The notes under the pieces are model-generated. The model made no database searches and had not been told where the DNA came from. It saw nothing but the letters and a program-made list of their open reading frames with translations. The position numbers and the translations under genes are program-made. Below are positions 60,390 through 64,000 of a stretch of DNA of 64,000 nucleotides, in pieces. Origin of the DNA: Rostrohypoxylon terebratum (lineage: Eukaryota; Ascomycota; Sordariomycetes; Xylariales; Hypoxylaceae); NCBI GenBank assembly GCA_022497145.1, contig MU385872.1:364979-428978 (forward strand), read 5' to 3'. How positions within the stretch are numbered: position 1 is the stretch's first letter; every line of letters begins with the position of its first letter.

Positions 60390-61311
60390 TATGCCTTTTG
60401 TAATTTAGGAACACATCTCATGGCCGCCGGTCCAATGACAGAAACACATGATATGATCGATATGATCAGCCCTACGTCCTGTAAATTCTGTGGCGTCCAG
60501 CCTGCCAGCCGGACGATGGAATGGGGGTCCACACCTTGGGCGGTTTACTCCCGAGTCCCGACACGAGGGTTCCTAGTGATGACGCTGAAGGCCACGCTAA
60601 CAAAGATCGCCGCCCCGCCTAGATTCGCGAGCATCATGATGCCTGTATTACCTGGTCCGATATCCTCGAGTGGTAGGACCTGGCAAAAAGAGAAGAGAGC
60701 GCCAAATGCTATATCACGGTTCGTTGCTGTTCGCTTAGGAATTATCGCGTTTTGGTGTGACTGGAGGATTTGCGCGATGACGAAGACGACCAAAAGCGCC
60801 GCGAATAAGTCAATAATGCTACAATGCGCCCGTCTGACCAAGCGTACATGGTGCCTCCCAACTGGAGAGCCATGAGGAGACAAGCAATGCTCGGTACAAA
60901 AGTGACCTTTTCGGCAAGAACGCCTCCGAGAATAGGTCCAATAGCGCCGGCAATTCCGTAGACAGCACTGATTGAACTCACGAATAATGGACGCCTATGG
61001 ATAGGCGTGGAGTGGGTTGTGATGTTGAGGGCACTGCTGGTTACCTAGTAGGTAACCTATGCCAGCAGCCCCTATACCGGCCATGGCGCCGCTTGAAATC
61101 AAGGCTGGGTTCGTCGGTGCAACACCAAATATCAGGGAGCCAATTTCGAAAAGCAACAGCGCTTCCATAAATACTAAACGCGACGGCAAAATCCAGTATA
61201 GCTTGTTATCCATAGAATGGAAAGCGGAATTGGTGAGTAGGTAGGCACTCCCATACCAGCCGGCATCGTCAAGGGCCCGAGAATCGGCCGTTACATTGCT
61301 GACTGGCTATC
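60390..61311 (-). pseudogene. Relic of an MFS drug/toxin exporter
   Basis: Pieces of one 14-TM-type major facilitator protein appear in correct order on the minus strand but in different frames. First (61311-61060) comes DDAGWYGSAYLLTN, then the LLLFEIGSLIFGVAP segment and GIGAAGI. After a shift in frame come HSTPIHRRPLF and VYGIAGAIGPILGG. After a deletion of the next loop and helix come ACLLMALQLGGTMYAW and, with another shift, LLVVFVIAQ. After a large deletion come LANLGGAAIFVSVAFSV and weak C-terminal traces (GVDPHSIV) down to about 60390. The first membrane helix is also missing. The family is often found in toxin or polyketide clusters as self-resistance exporters. The gene cannot make a working transporter. 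Confidence 0.85.
61039..61057. repeat. Palindromic insertion inside the MFS relic
   Basis: GGTTACC-TAGTA-GGTAACC is a perfect 7-bp inverted repeat, and the outer words CTGCTGG (61034-61040) and CCAGCAG (61062-61068) also pair. The segment sits exactly where the relic's frame breaks between GIGAAGI and SALNITTHS. Confidence 0.65.
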
Positions 61312-63692
61312 ATATACCTAATCGATCTCTTTCGCCGACGTCGAACTTTCAGGCTTTAGCGGATTTTCTTTGCGCAGCGTCTTCTTAGACCTGTAGAACA
61401 GAATGTGTCGGAGGCGACCCCCGCCCCAAAAATATGATAAAACAAAACTGATATTTTGACAATTACATAATATCTTTCCTGATGGGCATGGCCGTGAACT
61501 TATCAAGTTCTTCCTTGTGGCACAGAGCGTTAATTTCGATTAAATATCAATATATGCATCCATACTAGGTGACTGGGCAGGCCCATGGATGGATATCTGA
61601 TGAAGGTACAGTAACACGGATACTGCCTTATACATACAGTATATGCCAAATAGTACTCACGCCCTGCCCCATTTTCCTTTTTATTCATTTTTCATTAGTC
61701 GATACAACGGGACTACCTATGTCTCATATTCCCTGGAGGCTAAACCTTTCTAATATAGGTACCTAGAAGAATGATGCGGTTGATAGAAAATTAAGGGGTT
61801 CCGAACCGTTCCGTGCTGTATATTTTTGTATCTAGAAATTATATCTTGTCTACTACGCAGGTAGTAGGGGCAGTGGGGTTGCAAGTGCGAGAACACGCGA
61901 ACAAACAATAGCGCGAGCAGTAGATGAAAGTTCACAGTTGACGAGGCTACTATTGTCAGCCAAAAGTACCTATTCTATAGAACTGGTTAATAGTGTGGCT
62001 GACTTACTTTATGCCAATAAAATTCCGACTGCCTTTCGAGAAGGCAAGAAGAGCTCGGCCCGGCCCAGCTCTTTTCTATGCTGATTGTTCTCATCTAGGT
62101 TAGCCATCGTTCAGGAATGGAGCAGTAAATATGATACCTTATCGCAACCCCTCGTAAATGACGGAGCCTAGATACGGAAGTTTCTCGAGTGCTGTCCAGG
62201 GCGGTAACCTGCCCGAAGTGTCAACTGCTTGACTTACTTCAGCGGTAAGTTTTGCAAGTGACAATTTCTGTACCTACCGGCCGCGAACAAAGAAAAACCC
62301 TCTTCTGTCGTTCGCTGAGGAGCAGTCTTCTCGCTTCACGGGAGATCTGACTGCTAACTTAGAAGACGTACTATGAACGTGTTGAACAACGTTTCTAGAT
62401 TTTCTGAATGTTTGGTAAACCCTCCTGTGCTATAAGACCGAGGCTCTCGCCTGAACAATAACCAGAGATGACATCCTTAGTAAACAGACTTTATGCTGTG
62501 GTGACGTCAAACGGAACTTTTCTTTTGGTAATTAAAATCTTGTCACTGAGATATTCAGCAAGTTCGCGAATTGTTGGTTCTGGTTGGGAGGCTTGGGCAG
62601 GCGGTTGCCCAGAAGGTTGCTTGCTTAGCGCTGTAGTTTTGGGACTGTGTCAGTATTACTCAGAACCCTTAAGACCTGGTGTGTGTAGGGGTTTGTCACG
62701 CTTCCTGTCTCCTACGGCGTAAATCTCGTCGACAAAACCGGAGATATCGGATGCCTGCGATATTTATTACGATTTTCTAATACTTGTATTATTAGCTAAC
62801 CTTCGCATTACAATTACGTGATAAGTTTATAGGTTAGGTAAGTTTAAAATAGCGGGTTATTAGCGGTTGTCCCACTACTTGTCCACCCCAAGAAGAGAGG
62901 GCGAATTCTCAAGTCACATAAATGTGGTGGCTTTTACATACCATTAGTTGTAAACGTGTTACAAAATATTTACTTTTGAACTAGTCAACATGTCATATAT
63001 TTCTAACTGCTTGATTCATGCAAGCTGGAAGTTGAACAAGATAAACGGGTGTCGGTGGTAGCTTTTAGGTAGTTCTGATTTTTGATATAACAAGTAATAG
63101 TTAAGCTACCTGAACTTTGAAGTACCTACTAGCAGATAATAGTGTGGTGGCCTGTTCGTACATCTTTGCCAAAAAAAAACTCAAGGCCGATAAATGAGAT
63201 TTGGCTACTCCTAATCTGGAAGTAGTTTTAGGAAATTGTTAGACGAGTACGTAAATATAGGTCTGCTGGTAGGTAGGTAGGTTGGTTTGTAGGTTGGTTT
63301 GTAGGTTTATAGGTTGATTTGTAGGTTGGTAGGTTGGTAGGTTGGAGCCTGGACAGGTGGTACATACATTTATATACAAATCCAAGTACAGACGCATGTA
63401 TCTATCGTCGCTTCGCATTTAAGACCTAGCTTCAAGGTTTTACGATTAAATCGAGGTCCGACAAGTTACTTAAGTAATCATCAATTTTATTCAACAATAC
63501 GCAAAATGGAATTTGAATACCTAAGTATTTCAATAAATTACTACTAGGTAGGTAGCGTTCTTATAAAATTCGAAGTTGTAACCGCCATGACCCACTTTTG
63601 CAACGGACCCCCTTTTGCAACACTCTCACCGCTACAACCTACGTTAGATTTTTGTTTCCTACACCACCAAATTTTAGATTAAATCTTTGAAA
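61312..63692. other. Gene-free, repeat-bearing spacer
   Basis: No supported gene in 2.4 kb. A minus-strand frame of 62 codons (61318-61506) might be the N-terminal tail of the MFS relic, but this is weak. A GTAGGTTGG-type repeat tract lies near 63268-63346. Confidence 0.5.
63268..63346. repeat. Degenerate GTAGGTTGG(TTT) repeat tract
   Basis: Irregular repeats of GTAGGTTGGTTT and GTAGGTTG words, imperfect and of varying length, in non-coding DNA just left of the transposase. Confidence 0.75.
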
Positions 63693-64000
63693 ATGAAGAA
63701 TAAAAGAGATTACGAGGAGCGCATTGCGCGAGCTATAACAAATGTACGTGAAGGCTTATCAATACGTGCCGCCGCCGAGAAATACAACATCGTCCCGTCT
63801 ACCCTCTCCCGTCGTATCGAAGGCACCCAATCCCACCAAAGAGGTGCCGAACACCTACAAAGACTACATCCCGAGCAAGAGGAGAAGGTGGTCAACTGGA
63901 TTGCTGAGCAAGAAGCCCTGGGGAAGCATCCCGACCGATCTACAATCGTTTCTTTTGCACAGTCGATTTTGGCTGCTGAGGGTATCGAGAAACCTCTTGG
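63693..64000 (+). CDS. pogo/Fot1-type transposase, N-terminal part (runs off window)
   Basis: An ATG at 63693 opens a frame that stays open to the end of the window (102 complete codons). The product starts MKNKRDYEERIARAITNVRE and has a psq-type helix-turn-helix (LSIRAAAEKYNIVPSTLSRR, about residues 21-40), then a CENP-B/Tc5-like second DNA-binding segment beginning near HPEQEEKVVNWIAEQEALG. This is the usual N-terminus of Tc1/mariner-superfamily pogo/Fot1 transposases. The DDE catalytic part would lie beyond the edge, so whether the element is intact is unknown. About 80-110 bp upstream, two TTTTGCAAC words (near 63595 and 63613) may belong to the terminal or subterminal repeats; the other end is not in the window. 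Confidence 0.8.
   Translation, partial: MKNKRDYEERIARAITNVREGLSIRAAAEKYNIVPSTLSRRIEGTQSHQRGAEHLQRLHPEQEEKVVNWIAEQEALGKHPDRSTIVSFAQSILAAEGIEKPL

Noticed and set aside
1..64000. CRISPR arrays or prokaryotic operons
   Set aside because: No direct repeats with regular unique spacers; introns and protein families are fungal.

Overview
This is nuclear DNA of a filamentous ascomycete, most likely a Sordariomycete-type mould; the order is not decided by the sequence. Genes are split by short introns (mostly 50-150 bp) with GTAAGT/GTATGT-like donors, CTAAC/CTAAT-like branch sites and TAG/CAG acceptors. Multi-exon models could be joined by eye into proteins with coherent domains. No bacterial or organellar signature was seen. 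Spacers carry many TAGGTA/TACCTA-type microsatellites.

Layout. 1-9.5 kb: long gene-free, microsatellite-rich stretch. 9.5-21.4 kb: an unknown acidic protein with a Cys-rich N-terminus, HPPK-DHPS (folate), nitronate monooxygenase, a short-chain dehydrogenase, an LRR-like protein and a SUR7/PalI-type membrane protein. 21.4-26.9 kb: gene-sparse island holding a lone UbiA-type membrane enzyme and a tRNA-like 3' fragment. 26.9-32.6 kb: an MscL mechanosensitive channel homologue, a DUF2985-type membrane protein and a four-exon Zn2Cys6 regulator. 35.3-47.9 kb: housekeeping block with a nucleolin/Gar2-like RNA-binding protein, complex I NDUFB10/PDSW, mitoribosomal mL54, TFIID subunits TAF7 and TAF3-like (divergent, with a foldback MITE between them) and a large F-box/beta-propeller protein ending in a CaaX box. 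47.9-51.9 kb: spacer with three copies of the palindrome TCGGCCGA on the PKS side. 51.9-60.1 kb: a full-length highly reducing polyketide synthase of six exons (KS-AT-DH-MT-ER-KR-ACP, 2598 aa). 60.4-61.3 kb: relic of an MFS drug/toxin exporter. 63.7 kb to the edge: start of a pogo/Fot1-type transposase.

The most interesting locus is the orphan polyketide synthase at the right. Its main catalytic residues are present, but its ER domain has a degenerate nucleotide-binding loop, its neighbouring exporter is dead, and no tailoring enzyme lies in the window. The UbiA-type enzyme is the other candidate for unexplored chemistry, since this fold includes fungal terpene cyclases as well as prenyltransferases. 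The two lie about 27 kb apart across housekeeping genes, so a single shared cluster is unlikely.

Exon boundaries were placed by eye from splice signals and frame continuity; no alignment or database search was run.
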